Positions 10,367 through 19,028 of a DNA stretch of 64,000 nt are shown piece by piece (positions within the stretch are counted from its first letter, which is position 1; each line of letters begins with the position of its first letter). The notes beneath the pieces are model-generated. The model was not told the DNA's origin, made no database searches, and saw only the letters and a program-made list of their open reading frames with translations. Source of the DNA: Inquilinus sp042743185. Its GTDB lineage: Bacteria > Pseudomonadota > Alphaproteobacteria > DSM-16000 > Inquilinaceae. The stretch is taken from positions 62,001 to 126,000 of the forward strand of contig NZ_JBHYMS010000007.1 in NCBI RefSeq assembly GCF_042743185.1. The letters run 5' to 3'. Both the position numbers and the translations under genes were made by a program.

Positions 10367-12184
10367 TCACTGCACCAGCACCGGCACGCCGCAGCGCACC
10401 CCGGTGACGGTGACGTCCATGTATCCGAGCTTGATCCCGAGCGCGGCCAACAGCCCATCCACCAGCGGGTCGAGCAGGCCGTTGATAACGGGGGCCAGAA
10501 TCACGCGCAGGGCGTTGACGGCATCCGGGACAAGCCGGAGATCCAACGGAAGAATGCAGACACCCAACAGAACCGCGGTGCACAACTTCAGCTCAAGCGT
10601 CTGGCCGAGACTTGAAAGAAGATTGTCGACCATTCCACGACTGACGACCGATTGCGCGGTGCGATTGGCGATGTCGGTCTGATCAAAGGTCAAGGTCTGA
10701 TAAGAGCCGCTTCCGATTTCGACCTTCGCCTTTCCTGTCAAAGAAGCAAGCGTGATCACTCCGAGTCCCAACACATCGACTCCTGCGATTTTCGAGTATT
10801 GAATGTCGTCGTACGTGATCTCTTTGGTGAAGTTCTTCATGGTATCAGTGGCAATCGTGCCGATATAGGCACGAGCCACCCCGCTCTTGGCGTCGATCTG
10901 GACCTGCGCGTCGGTCGCCGGCTCGATGCCGCAATCGATGTTGCTGAGGATCGCGTCGCCTGCCCCTGCCTCGACATAGAGGGGCAATTCCACAATCGAC
11001 CCCAGCAGCGCTTTCAGGAGACCGGTGGCCAATTCGATCTTCAGCTTCAACCGAACCTGAGCCGTATGCACCGAGATGCCGACCGGACCGAAGGCAAAGG
11101 GCGGCGACTGCGGCGGCTCGATCACCGTCGCCTCCAGATGCACACCCGCCAGGATCCCGAGAAGATTGAAATCGAAGTTGGGAATGGCTACGGCGTTGTC
11201 GCCGTTCGCGACCTGCAGCGTGAGCGTCAGCAGCTGATACAGATTCAAGCCGGCCTGCAGCGCGGTTGGAGCGGTCGAACTGCCCACCGGCAACGGACGC
11301 CAGATCCCAAGATCCAGCAGGTCGCCGAGCTGCAACGACGGGTTGCCGACGATCTTTGCCTTGATGGCCGCCAGCGAGATGCTCGCAATCGACGCCGGCG
11401 CATCCAGAACATCGATTGCAGCCTGAATCAGCTCCGAGACCTGGACGTTCGTCGCCAGGAGCTGATCGTAGGTCCCGGCGCTGAGATCCAGATTCACCGC
11501 CAGCGCGTCCAGAAAACTGAGCGCCTGGATGTTGGTGTTGAGCAGCCCGCGATAATCCACCGCGTTCAGCTGCAGGCTGGTGCCGAGGAGTCCTCCCAGA
11601 ACGGCGTTCAGGATGGCGCTCTGGTTGGTATCGACGGCAAGCACGCCGGTGCCGGCCTGGAAGGCGGCCTCATCGATCCGTGCCGCGGTCGCGCTGGTCC
11701 TGATCTGGAACGACGCGGGCAACGGCTGGAGGACCTTCGACAGAAACCCCGAAGCGTCGTCCTTGACGTCGACCTTCACCGCATTGGCGACGACATAGGA
11801 CGCGTCGCGCGTGTCCCCCGGGCACAGGGCGATGGCCGATCGGAACCGGTTGAACGGTTCGAGCCCCTTGTCGGCGCAATAAGTCCCGAGCGTTAAAGCG
11901 TTGATGTTGGAAGCGGTGTAGCGACTGCCGTTTTCCTTCAGCATCAAGGCCGCCTGGGTCTTGATCGCTCCGACATTCCGGTCCTTCAGATTGCCCTGGT
12001 CCGCCACGGCGGCCAGGGCCGCGGCGTCGGTGGCCGCCTGGAGGTCTCGCCGCTGGGCAAACCAGGAGCCGAGATCGGTCGACAGGGCGACCAGGCCGAT
12101 CATCACCGCGAGAACGATCGCGGCGAAGGGCGCGATCGCCCCCCGCTCCTCCGACCATCCGGCGATGATGCGGCGCAGATTCAT
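10367..12184 (-). CDS. tadG: TadG-like pilus assembly protein
   Basis: A 605-residue envelope protein of the Tad machine. It opens with the TadE/G-like motif (WSEERGAIAPFAAIVLAVMI) with one membrane helix at about residues 17-38, followed by the typical DLGSWFAQRRDLQAATDAAAL stretch of DUF2134/TadG proteins. The remaining 500 residues are Leu- and Ala-rich, probably extracytoplasmic, with no von Willebrand A motif that I can see. The start at 12184 overlaps the stop of the preceding gene (ATGA). It is longer than many TadG proteins, and its exact role is not defined by sequence. Confidence 0.8.
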   Translation of the reverse strand: MNLRRIIAGWSEERGAIAPFAAIVLAVMIGLVALSTDLGSWFAQRRDLQAATDAAALAAVADQGNLKDRNVGAIKTQAALMLKENGSRYTASNINALTLGTYCADKGLEPFNRFRSAIALCPGDTRDASYVVANAVKVDVKDDASGFLSKVLQPLPASFQIRTSATAARIDEAAFQAGTGVLAVDTNQSAILNAVLGGLLGTSLQLNAVDYRGLLNTNIQALSFLDALAVNLDLSAGTYDQLLATNVQVSELIQAAIDVLDAPASIASISLAAIKAKIVGNPSLQLGDLLDLGIWRPLPVGSSTAPTALQAGLNLYQLLTLTLQVANGDNAVAIPNFDFNLLGILAGVHLEATVIEPPQSPPFAFGPVGISVHTAQVRLKLKIELATGLLKALLGSIVELPLYVEAGAGDAILSNIDCGIEPATDAQVQIDAKSGVARAYIGTIATDTMKNFTKEITYDDIQYSKIAGVDVLGLGVITLASLTGKAKVEIGSGSYQTLTFDQTDIANRTAQSVVSRGMVDNLLSSLGQTLELKLCTAVLLGVCILPLDLRLVPDAVNALRVILAPVINGLLDPLVDGLLAALGIKLGYMDVTVTGVRCGVPVLVQ

Positions 12185-12516
12185 TGCGGAGCCCCGTAGC
12201 CGGCACCGACGCCGGACGACATGGAGTTCCCGCCGAAACCCGAATTGCCGCTGTAGCCGTTGCCCGAACCCTGGACCGGCCTGCCGATCCCCTGCAGGTA
12301 GTTCTGGTAGATCCGTCCGGCCTCGGCGCCGCCGAGGGGCGGCTGCAGGGCGGGCGCGGGCTGGAGCTGCTGCCGGATGACCTGCGCGGTCCGGCTGGTC
12401 TCGGGCCATCCGGGCCCCGCCTGGGCGGCACCCGCCGGCACCAGCACCTGCTGGGCCCCGGCCGTCGCGGAGAGCAGGACGAGGACGGCTGCCAGGGGCA
12501 GGGAACGCGCTGTCAT
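12181..12516 (-). CDS. Small exported protein of the Tad locus (DUF3613-like)
   Basis: A 111-residue protein with a clear signal peptide (MTARSLPLAAVLVLLSATAGA, cleavage before QQ), a central segment ending AEAGRIYQNYLQGIGRPV that resembles DUF3613 proteins found in tad loci, and a Gly/Ser/Asn-rich tail. It is translationally coupled on both sides: its ATG overlaps the tadD stop and its stop overlaps the tadG start. The family match is by eye. A periplasmic accessory role in pilus assembly is inferred from position. Confidence 0.65.
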   Translation of the reverse strand: MTARSLPLAAVLVLLSATAGAQQVLVPAGAAQAGPGWPETSRTAQVIRQQLQPAPALQPPLGGAEAGRIYQNYLQGIGRPVQGSGNGYSGNSGFGGNSMSSGVGAGYGAPQ

Positions 12517-13283
12517 GGCTGGGTCTCCGAGGCTTGGGCCAGGCGTCTGGGGGCGGTCGTGGGGCTGGCGCCGGCGGTGGTCGGCGTCCGCACCTGGGCG
12601 CGGGCGGACCTGACCATCTGCTCGACCGCGCGCCGCTCCTTGGTGTCGGCGATCCGGGCGATCATCGCCTTCGACTGGTCGGCCTGGCCGGCGACGTCGA
12701 GGCAGAGGATCAGGTTGTTGCGGACCTGGGCGTTGGTCGGCGCCAGCTCGCTGGCCTGGCGCAGCGTGAACAGCGCTTCGTCGTAGGAGGCGATGCGCAT
12801 CTCGGCGAAGCCGAGGTCGTTCAGGTATTTGACGTTGATCGGCTCGCGCCGCACCGCCTCGTGGAACTGCGCCCGGGCCTTGGCCCAGTCGCCGCGCCCA
12901 GCGGCGACACGGCCGAGCCCGTCATAGGCGGCCGCCGACTGGTCGCCGTTCAGGAGCTCGCGGTAGATCGCCTCCGCCCGGTCGTAATCCTGGATGTCGA
13001 GGAAGGAATCGGCCCGCAGCACCTGCGCCCGGGCGTCGCCCGGATGGCGGTTGTCGTAGTCGTCGAGATAGGCCAGCGCGGCCCGCGACTTGCCGCCCTG
13101 CCGCAGCTTGTCGACGATGCCGAGATAGAGATCGCGGGAGTTCTCGGCGTCGAGCGCCGCCGCCTGCGGCACCTGGTCGGCCGGCGATGGCGGGCGGCGC
13201 GGCGTGTCGTCGCCGAACAGGCTGGAACAGGCGGACAGTCCGGGAACCAGGGCGAGCACCGCAAGAGAGAGAAAAACCCGCAT
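12513..13283 (-). CDS. tadD: TadD-like tetratricopeptide lipoprotein
   Basis: A 256-residue lipoprotein proposed to act as a TadA-associated pilotin-like factor for the secretin. A signal peptide ends in the lipobox LSAC (Cys21). At least four TPR units follow between about residues 60 and 215, with typical spacing of Ala, Gly and Pro (for example AAYDGLGRVAAGRGDWAKA). The ATG at 13283 is preceded by AGGGAAG. It starts 2 bp after the tadC stop. Confidence 0.88.
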   Translation of the reverse strand: MRVFLSLAVLALVPGLSACSSLFGDDTPRRPPSPADQVPQAAALDAENSRDLYLGIVDKLRQGGKSRAALAYLDDYDNRHPGDARAQVLRADSFLDIQDYDRAEAIYRELLNGDQSAAAYDGLGRVAAGRGDWAKARAQFHEAVRREPINVKYLNDLGFAEMRIASYDEALFTLRQASELAPTNAQVRNNLILCLDVAGQADQSKAMIARIADTKERRAVEQMVRSARAQVRTPTTAGASPTTAPRRLAQASETQP

Positions 13284-13285
13284 GC

Positions 13286-14197
13286 TCAGCTTCCCTGAGT
13301 CAGAGATCGGACGAGAGAGACGATCGCCGGGCTGCACAGGACGATGAACAGGGCCGGCATGAGGAAGGCGATCATCACGATCGTCATCTGAGTGGTCTTG
13401 CGGCCGATGCTCTCCCGGGCCGTGGAGACCCGCTTGTCGGCGAATTCACGGACGAATTCGCGCAGCCCCGACCCCAGCTCGGTGCCGTGCAGCAAGGTCT
13501 GCTTGAACATCGCCACCAGCTCGCGCGCACCGTTGACGCCCAGCCGCTCCCTCCAGCGGTCGAGCGCCAGGTCATAGGCCATGCCGCGCTGCAGATCCTC
13601 GACCAGGAGCTGTGTGCTTTGCCGGACCAGCGGCATTCCCCCGCCATCGGACTGCGCCACCGAGCGGAAGCACTGGTCGAGGCTGACGCCGCTTTCGAGC
13701 ATCAGCAGCAGGACATCGAGGACGAAGGGCAACTCGGCCGCGACGAGGCGCTGGCGGACGGATGCGCGCCACCGCAGCCCGAATTTCGCGCCGACAAAGG
13801 TGAGGCCGCCCGCCACGAGGGGATACAGCCACGCCATGCCCGTCCAGCTTCCGGTGAACCAGAGGGCTGCGGCGACCACGCCCGCCACCAGCAGGGCCCC
13901 GCCCAGGCGAAGGCCGGCGAAGACCAGGATCGAGGACGGGTCGTAGTAACCGGCCGCGCGCAGATGCTCCGCGATCTCCTCCCGATCCTTCGCTCCTCCG
14001 ATCAGGATACGCTCCAGGGGGCGCAGCCAGACGATCCCGGTCAACGACCCCGCCGGCTCCTGGCGATCGCCGATCGAGTTCAGCCGGCGCCTCAGCCGCA
14101 CCTCTCCCAGCGTCCCTCGCAGCCCGAGCCCGATCAGGATCAGGCTGGAGCAGGCGGTGATCGCGATGGCCAGGGTCTCGAAGGAGTCGATCGGCAT
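13286..14197 (-). CDS. tadC: Tad inner-membrane platform protein TadC
   Basis: Polytopic GspF/T2SSF-family protein that forms, with TadB, the inner-membrane platform for pilin polymerisation. At 303 residues it has an N-terminal helix, a soluble region, then the T2SSF helical bundle (LLLMLESGVSLDQCFRSVAQ and the matching second half), and C-terminal membrane helices (MTIVMIAFLMPALFIVL). It begins 3 bp after tadB, so the pair is cotranscribed. Confidence 0.93.
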   Translation of the reverse strand: MPIDSFETLAIAITACSSLILIGLGLRGTLGEVRLRRRLNSIGDRQEPAGSLTGIVWLRPLERILIGGAKDREEIAEHLRAAGYYDPSSILVFAGLRLGGALLVAGVVAAALWFTGSWTGMAWLYPLVAGGLTFVGAKFGLRWRASVRQRLVAAELPFVLDVLLLMLESGVSLDQCFRSVAQSDGGGMPLVRQSTQLLVEDLQRGMAYDLALDRWRERLGVNGARELVAMFKQTLLHGTELGSGLREFVREFADKRVSTARESIGRKTTQMTIVMIAFLMPALFIVLCSPAIVSLVRSLTQGS

Positions 14198-14200
14198 CGC

Positions 14201-15133
14201 CTAGAACTCCAGCCGCATGATGCGGCGCATGACCACGAGCCCGATGAATTGCAGCCCGAGCGCGATCGCGGCCAGACGCATTCCCTGATCCGTCTCGATG
14301 AAGAACATCAGGTAGTCCGGCTGGATCACGGCCATCATCCCGGCCGCGGCGAAGGGCATTCCACCGAGAACGATGGCGCCGAAGCGGATCTCGGCCGTCG
14401 CCGCCTTGAGCTCGCGTCCCACCCGCGCCCGGTCGCGCAGGATCTGGACCAGATTGGCGAGGACCGCCGACATCCGGCCGCCATAGCGGAAATTGGTCTC
14501 GACCGCCGTGGCCAGCATGTACAGCTCCGCCACGTCCAGCCGGGCCGCCAGCCAACGGATGCTATCGGGGATCGAGGCACCGTTGTTGATGCGCCGGATC
14601 AGCGGCCGGAGATAGCGCTGCATCGCCGGGCCAGTGTTCTCGGCCCCCTTGAACAGCGCCTGCTGCATCGAGTTGCCGGCGATCAGGAGCTGCCGCAGCG
14701 CGTCGAGGAGGAACGGCAGGCCTTCGATGAAGGCGTTCAGCCGCCGGGTCGCCAGCCGCCACATGGCGTAGACCCCGGCCAGCAGCAGGACGGCCGGCAC
14801 GGCCAGCCCGACGACCGGATCGACCAGCCACGCCAGCCCGGCGCCGAGCGCCGCCAGCGCCACCCCGCCCATCAGCAGCAGATGCGGCGGCAGGGTCACG
14901 TCCGCCCGGGCCTGCCAGAGCTGGAACAGGCGCGGGCCGCCCGCCCCACCGGCAGGGGCCCAGGCCGCAGCGGCGCTGCCGCTATCCCCGGCCGGCAGCG
15001 CGCCGCGCAGCTCCTCCAGCCGCTCCGCCATCTCCTGCTGCCGCCGGCGCTGGACGCGGTTGGTGAAGAGGCTGAGCCCGGCCAGGACCAGCAGCAGCAG
15101 AACCCCGAGCAGGAGGAAGCCGAACCCGTTCAT
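14201..15133 (-). CDS. tadB: Tad inner-membrane platform protein TadB
   Basis: A 310-residue partner of TadC, also of the T2SSF family. An N-terminal helix (FGFLLLGVLLLLVLAGLSLF) is followed by a cytoplasmic linker, two more helices (about residues 84-125) and the F-domain (LRQLLIAGNSMQQALFKGAE), ending in two C-terminal helices. Its ATG overlaps the tadA stop (ATGA), indicating coupled translation of ATPase and platform. Confidence 0.93.
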   Translation of the reverse strand: MNGFGFLLLGVLLLLVLAGLSLFTNRVQRRRQQEMAERLEELRGALPAGDSGSAAAAWAPAGGAGGPRLFQLWQARADVTLPPHLLLMGGVALAALGAGLAWLVDPVVGLAVPAVLLLAGVYAMWRLATRRLNAFIEGLPFLLDALRQLLIAGNSMQQALFKGAENTGPAMQRYLRPLIRRINNGASIPDSIRWLAARLDVAELYMLATAVETNFRYGGRMSAVLANLVQILRDRARVGRELKAATAEIRFGAIVLGGMPFAAAGMMAVIQPDYLMFFIETDQGMRLAAIALGLQFIGLVVMRRIMRLEF

Positions 15134-16464
15134 GCCAGCCCCCGCGCCGCGGCGCCGCGAAGGTCGGGCGCGCCGACCAGCCGGTGGCCGAAATAGGGGC
15201 GCGCCGACAGCGTCCTGAACTCGCCCAGCCCGCTCAACGGCGGCTGCTCCTCGAAGCCGAAGAGCTGGTTCAGGCTGTAGCTCTCGCCCTCCAGCCCGGT
15301 CAGCTCCGACACCGAGGTGACGCGCCGCTTGCCGTTGGCCATCCGGTTGACCTGGATCACGATCTGGATGCTGTTGGCGATGTAGCGCCGGAGGGTCTTC
15401 GGGTCGCCGCCGAGGCCGCCGAAGCCGAGCAGCATCTCCAGCCGTCCGAAGGCGTCGCGGCTGGAGTTGGCGTGCATCGTCGCCATCGACCCGTCATGGC
15501 CGGTGCTCATCGCCTGCAGCATCTCGACCGCCTCGGCGCCGCGCACCTCGCCCAGGATGATGCGGTCGGGCCGCATCCGCAGCGCGTTGCGCACCAGGTC
15601 GCGGGCATTGACCTCGCGGCTGCCGTCGAGATTGGCCGGCCGCGTCTCCAGCCGCACCACATGGCTCTGCCGCAGCTGCAGCTCGGCCGCGTCCTCGATG
15701 GTGATCAGCCGCTCCCTCTCCTCGATATAGCCGCTGAGCATGTTCAGCAGCGTGGTCTTGCCCGAGCCCGTGCCGCCGCAGATCAGGATGTTGAGGCGCG
15801 ACCGCACGGCGGCGGAGAGGAAGCCCAGCATCTCCTGGCTCATCGAGCCGAGCCGGACATAGTCCTGCGCGCCCATCGCCTGGGTCCGGAACTTGCGGAT
15901 CGACACCATCGGCCCGTCCAGCGCGATCGGCGGGATCACGACATTGACCCGCGACCCGTCCTGCAGCCGGGCGTCGACATAGGGCGTCGCCTCGTCGACG
16001 CGGCGGCCGATCGGGCTGACGATGCGCTGGATGATGTTCATCAGATGCGCGGTGTCGCGGAACCGCGCCGGCACCGCCGAGAGCTGCCCGCCGCGCTCGA
16101 CGAAGATCCGGAACGGCCCGTTGACGATGATGTCGTCGATCGACGGGTCCTTCAGCAGCGGCTCCAGCGGCCCCAGCCCGACCACCTCGTTCTGCACCTC
16201 GGCGGCCAGCAGCGACCGCTCGGCCGCGTTCAGCGCCAGCCCTTCCTTCGCCGCGAAGCGGGTGATCGCCTGCTCGACCCCGTCCCGGATCATCGACGCC
16301 GGGGCCGTCTCCGCCGTGATGCCGAGGGCCTCCAGTTGCTCCAGCACCAGGTTGAAGATCGCGAACTTCGTCCGCTGGTAGCCGTCGGTCGTGCGCAGCT
16401 CGGCGGCGGCGAGATCCGCCTCCCCCGTGATCTTGACGCCGACTCCGTTGATCAGCCCGGCCAT
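15130..16464 (-). CDS. tadA: Tad secretion ATPase TadA (CpaF)
   Basis: Hexameric traffic ATPase that powers Flp pilus assembly. The 444-residue protein has the N-terminal CpaF domain, Walker A GGTGSGKTT (about residues 230-238), the Asp box, Walker B around RIILGEVRGAEA, and the His box region STGHDGSMATMHANS. All catalytic motifs look intact. It starts 12 bp after tadZ and overlaps tadB at its end. Confidence 0.97.
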   Translation of the reverse strand: MAGLINGVGVKITGEADLAAAELRTTDGYQRTKFAIFNLVLEQLEALGITAETAPASMIRDGVEQAITRFAAKEGLALNAAERSLLAAEVQNEVVGLGPLEPLLKDPSIDDIIVNGPFRIFVERGGQLSAVPARFRDTAHLMNIIQRIVSPIGRRVDEATPYVDARLQDGSRVNVVIPPIALDGPMVSIRKFRTQAMGAQDYVRLGSMSQEMLGFLSAAVRSRLNILICGGTGSGKTTLLNMLSGYIEERERLITIEDAAELQLRQSHVVRLETRPANLDGSREVNARDLVRNALRMRPDRIILGEVRGAEAVEMLQAMSTGHDGSMATMHANSSRDAFGRLEMLLGFGGLGGDPKTLRRYIANSIQIVIQVNRMANGKRRVTSVSELTGLEGESYSLNQLFGFEEQPPLSGLGEFRTLSARPYFGHRLVGAPDLRGAAARGLA

Positions 16465-16476
16465 CGTCGCGTCCCC

Positions 16477-17661
16477 TTATGACGGCCGCAGGCGGCGGAA
16501 CAGGCCGGCGCCGCGCGCGGCGGGACGGGCCGCCGCCGGGACCGCCGGAACAGCATCCCCCGCCGCCAGCCGCTCCAGCGCCCGGCTGTAGGCGGCGCGC
16601 GGCTGGTCGAGCACCAGCGGTCGACCGGTGTTCAGGGCGTTGACCAGCTCGACCCGCGCCGCCGGCAGCCGCACCGAGCGCTTGAGCCCCAGTGCGTCGC
16701 GCATCTGCTCCTCGCCGAGCGTGATGCCCGGCATGTGGTCCTCGACCACCAGGGTGATCCGGTCCAGGACCTGCGGATTCGGGGCGATCTGCACCAGCAG
16801 GTCGCGGCAGGCCTTGACCGCCGTGAACTTCTGCGGCGCCACGAGGTAGATCCTGGTCGCGGTCCGGGTGAACTCCGTCAGCAGCCCCGGATGCCGGATG
16901 CCGCCGACATTCAGCACCACCTCGCCGAACAGGGCGCGCAGCACCAGCAGCATCGAGGCGATCGCCTCCGGCGCGACGTCGTGCACCTCCTCGCCCGCCA
17001 CCGCGAGCGGCAGCAGATGCAGCCCGGACGGCGCGTGATGGCCGAGCGCCGAGGACAGCAGCGTCCGGTCCAGCCGCGGCAGGTCCTGGATCGCATCCCG
17101 GATCGTGTAGGTCAGCGGCACGTTGAGCGCGGCGCCGGCCTCGCTCGATGGCAGGGCGCCGTCGACCAGCAGCCCCTCCCCCCGCGCCTTGGCCCGCAGG
17201 ACCGCCAGGTTGACCGCGAACAGCCCTTCGCCGCCCGGCTGTCCGCTCATCACCAGGGTCAGCGCGCCGGCGCCGGCGGCGTCGCCGCGCGGCGCGCCGG
17301 TCAGATGGCGGGCGATCTGGCTGCGCAGCTCGTCCCCTTCGGTCCCGCGGTCGATCACATCGGCGGCGCCGGCGCGGATCGCCCGCAGCACCGACCGTGC
17401 GTCCCCCTCGTCGCCGAGCACGACCAGCAGCGCCTCGGGGTCGGCCCCGGCCAGATCGCGCATGGCCTCGCCCAGCAGCGTCCCGAAGCCGTCGACCGCG
17501 TCGGCATCGAGCAAGATCATGTCGGGCGCCGCCTTGCGGCACAGCTCCAGCAGCGACGCGGTCTCCGGCACGGAGCGGATGATCGCGGCCACGCCTTCCA
17601 GCGGGCCGATGAGCCGGGCGGCGAGGGCGGTGTCGGAGGTGGCGACGATCAGCCGGAACAT
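16477..17661 (-). CDS. tadZ: TadZ/CpaE-like pilus localisation protein with degenerate P-loop
   Basis: ParA/MinD-superfamily protein that positions the Tad machine, usually at a pole. Residues 1-120 look like the atypical receiver domain of CpaE/TadZ. The expected deviant Walker A (KGGVGKT pattern) is replaced by SGQPGGEGLFAVNLAV at residues 139-154, so both the signature and the P-loop lysine and threonine are missing while the flanking helix NLAV is kept. The rest aligns in layout with CpaE proteins. It lies 5 bp after the secretin gene and 12 bp before tadA. It is probably unable to hydrolyse ATP. Confidence 0.85.
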   Translation of the reverse strand: MFRLIVATSDTALAARLIGPLEGVAAIIRSVPETASLLELCRKAAPDMILLDADAVDGFGTLLGEAMRDLAGADPEALLVVLGDEGDARSVLRAIRAGAADVIDRGTEGDELRSQIARHLTGAPRGDAAGAGALTLVMSGQPGGEGLFAVNLAVLRAKARGEGLLVDGALPSSEAGAALNVPLTYTIRDAIQDLPRLDRTLLSSALGHHAPSGLHLLPLAVAGEEVHDVAPEAIASMLLVLRALFGEVVLNVGGIRHPGLLTEFTRTATRIYLVAPQKFTAVKACRDLLVQIAPNPQVLDRITLVVEDHMPGITLGEEQMRDALGLKRSVRLPAARVELVNALNTGRPLVLDQPRAAYSRALERLAAGDAVPAVPAAARPAARGAGLFRRLRPS

Positions 17662-17666
17662 CGCTG

Positions 17667-19028
17667 CTACCGCATCAATCCGTAGGGGGCGAGCTGGTCC
17701 TGCACCTGGTCCACGTTCAGGATCATGTCTCCGACCGAGGGGTTGTATTTGCGCGTGTCGACGCCCGGCAGCGGCGGGACCTGGCTCGGCGCCAGCGGCC
17801 GGACCAGCCGCGGCGTGGCGACGATGACCAGCTCCTGCCGCTCCTGCTGGTTGTTGGTGGTCTTGAACAGGGCGCCGATGATCGGGATGTCGCCGAGCCA
17901 GGGGAACTTGCTCTCGTTCACCGTGCTGTTGCTGTACATCAGCCCGGCGAGCACGAAGCTCTGGCCGCTGCCGAGCTCGACCGTGGTCGAGGTCGAGCGG
18001 CGGCGGAAGGCCGGGACGTTGAAGCCCTGGATGGTCAGCGCGTTGGCATAGTCCAGCTCGCTGACCTCGGGCGCCACCTTGAGCACGATGCGCTTGTCCG
18101 ACAGCACCACCGGCGCGATGCTCAGCCGGACGCCGTATTCGTGATACTCGATGGTGGTGGTGCCGATCGAGGCCCCGCCCTGCGGCACCGGGATCGGGAT
18201 CTCGCCGCCGGCGAGGAAGCTCGCCTCCTCGCCGGAGCGGACCAGCAGCGTCGGCTGGGCCAGCAACTGGGTCAGCCCGGCCTGCGACAGGGCGCTGAGA
18301 ACACCGAAGATGCCGTTGCGCGAATCGCCGAGGAACAGGTTGAACGCGTTCGCAAGGGGGGCAGAGGCTTCGAGCGTCAGCCTCGGGTTGAACTCGAAGC
18401 TCTGCAGCGAGTTCGGGCCGACCAGCGCCCCTTGGAAATCGCTGCCGCCCAGCGCCGCGAAGTTGAAACCGAGAGCCCGCAGCGTCGTCGCCGACACCGC
18501 CGCGAACTGGATGTCGACCGCCACCATCTGGTTGCCGGTGACCCGGGTCAGGTCGACGACGTTGCCGCCGCCATAGGCGCGGGCGATGCCCGAGGCCCGG
18601 GCGTGGGAGTCGAGGTCCGGCACCGTGCCGGACAGCACCAGGTTGTCGCCGTCCCGGCTCACCCGCACCCCCTGCAGCCCCGGCTGGCCGCGGATCTGCC
18701 GCGCCGGGTCGCCGCGGTCGGGGATGGTCGGCAGGGCGACCGCCGGGGTGCCGCCGACGGTGACGTCGTAGGAGATCCCCCGGTCCGACTGGGCGGTGAA
18801 GACGGCCAGCGTGGTCTGGCCGGACTGCAGCCCGGTGATCTGCAGCTGGTCCTCGTTCAACGCGGTCGCGTCGATGATGCCGCCCTGGCCGACGACGATG
18901 CGGGTGATCGGGGCCGGAAGGTTGAGCACGCGCTGGGCGCCGACGCCGAGCCGCAGCTCCTCCGCCCCCGCGACCTGGCTCACGAGGACGAGAACCGCGA
19001 CGAACAGCATACGCACCACAACTCTCAT
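17667..19028 (-). CDS. rcpA: Tad outer-membrane secretin RcpA (CpaC)
   Basis: Outer-membrane channel for the Flp pilus, 453 residues. A signal peptide (cleavage after QVAGA) is followed by the N-terminal pilus-formation domain, a BON-like domain around residues 110-165 (VRVSRDGDNLVLSGTVPDL) and the secretin core, whose diagnostic VPxxGxIPxxGxLF-like motif is read as FPWLGDIPIIGALFKT near residue 384. Its ATG overlaps the rcpC stop. Confidence 0.95.
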   Translation of the reverse strand: MRVVVRMLFVAVLVLVSQVAGAEELRLGVGAQRVLNLPAPITRIVVGQGGIIDATALNEDQLQITGLQSGQTTLAVFTAQSDRGISYDVTVGGTPAVALPTIPDRGDPARQIRGQPGLQGVRVSRDGDNLVLSGTVPDLDSHARASGIARAYGGGNVVDLTRVTGNQMVAVDIQFAAVSATTLRALGFNFAALGGSDFQGALVGPNSLQSFEFNPRLTLEASAPLANAFNLFLGDSRNGIFGVLSALSQAGLTQLLAQPTLLVRSGEEASFLAGGEIPIPVPQGGASIGTTTIEYHEYGVRLSIAPVVLSDKRIVLKVAPEVSELDYANALTIQGFNVPAFRRRSTSTTVELGSGQSFVLAGLMYSNSTVNESKFPWLGDIPIIGALFKTTNNQQERQELVIVATPRLVRPLAPSQVPPLPGVDTRKYNPSVGDMILNVDQVQDQLAPYGLMR

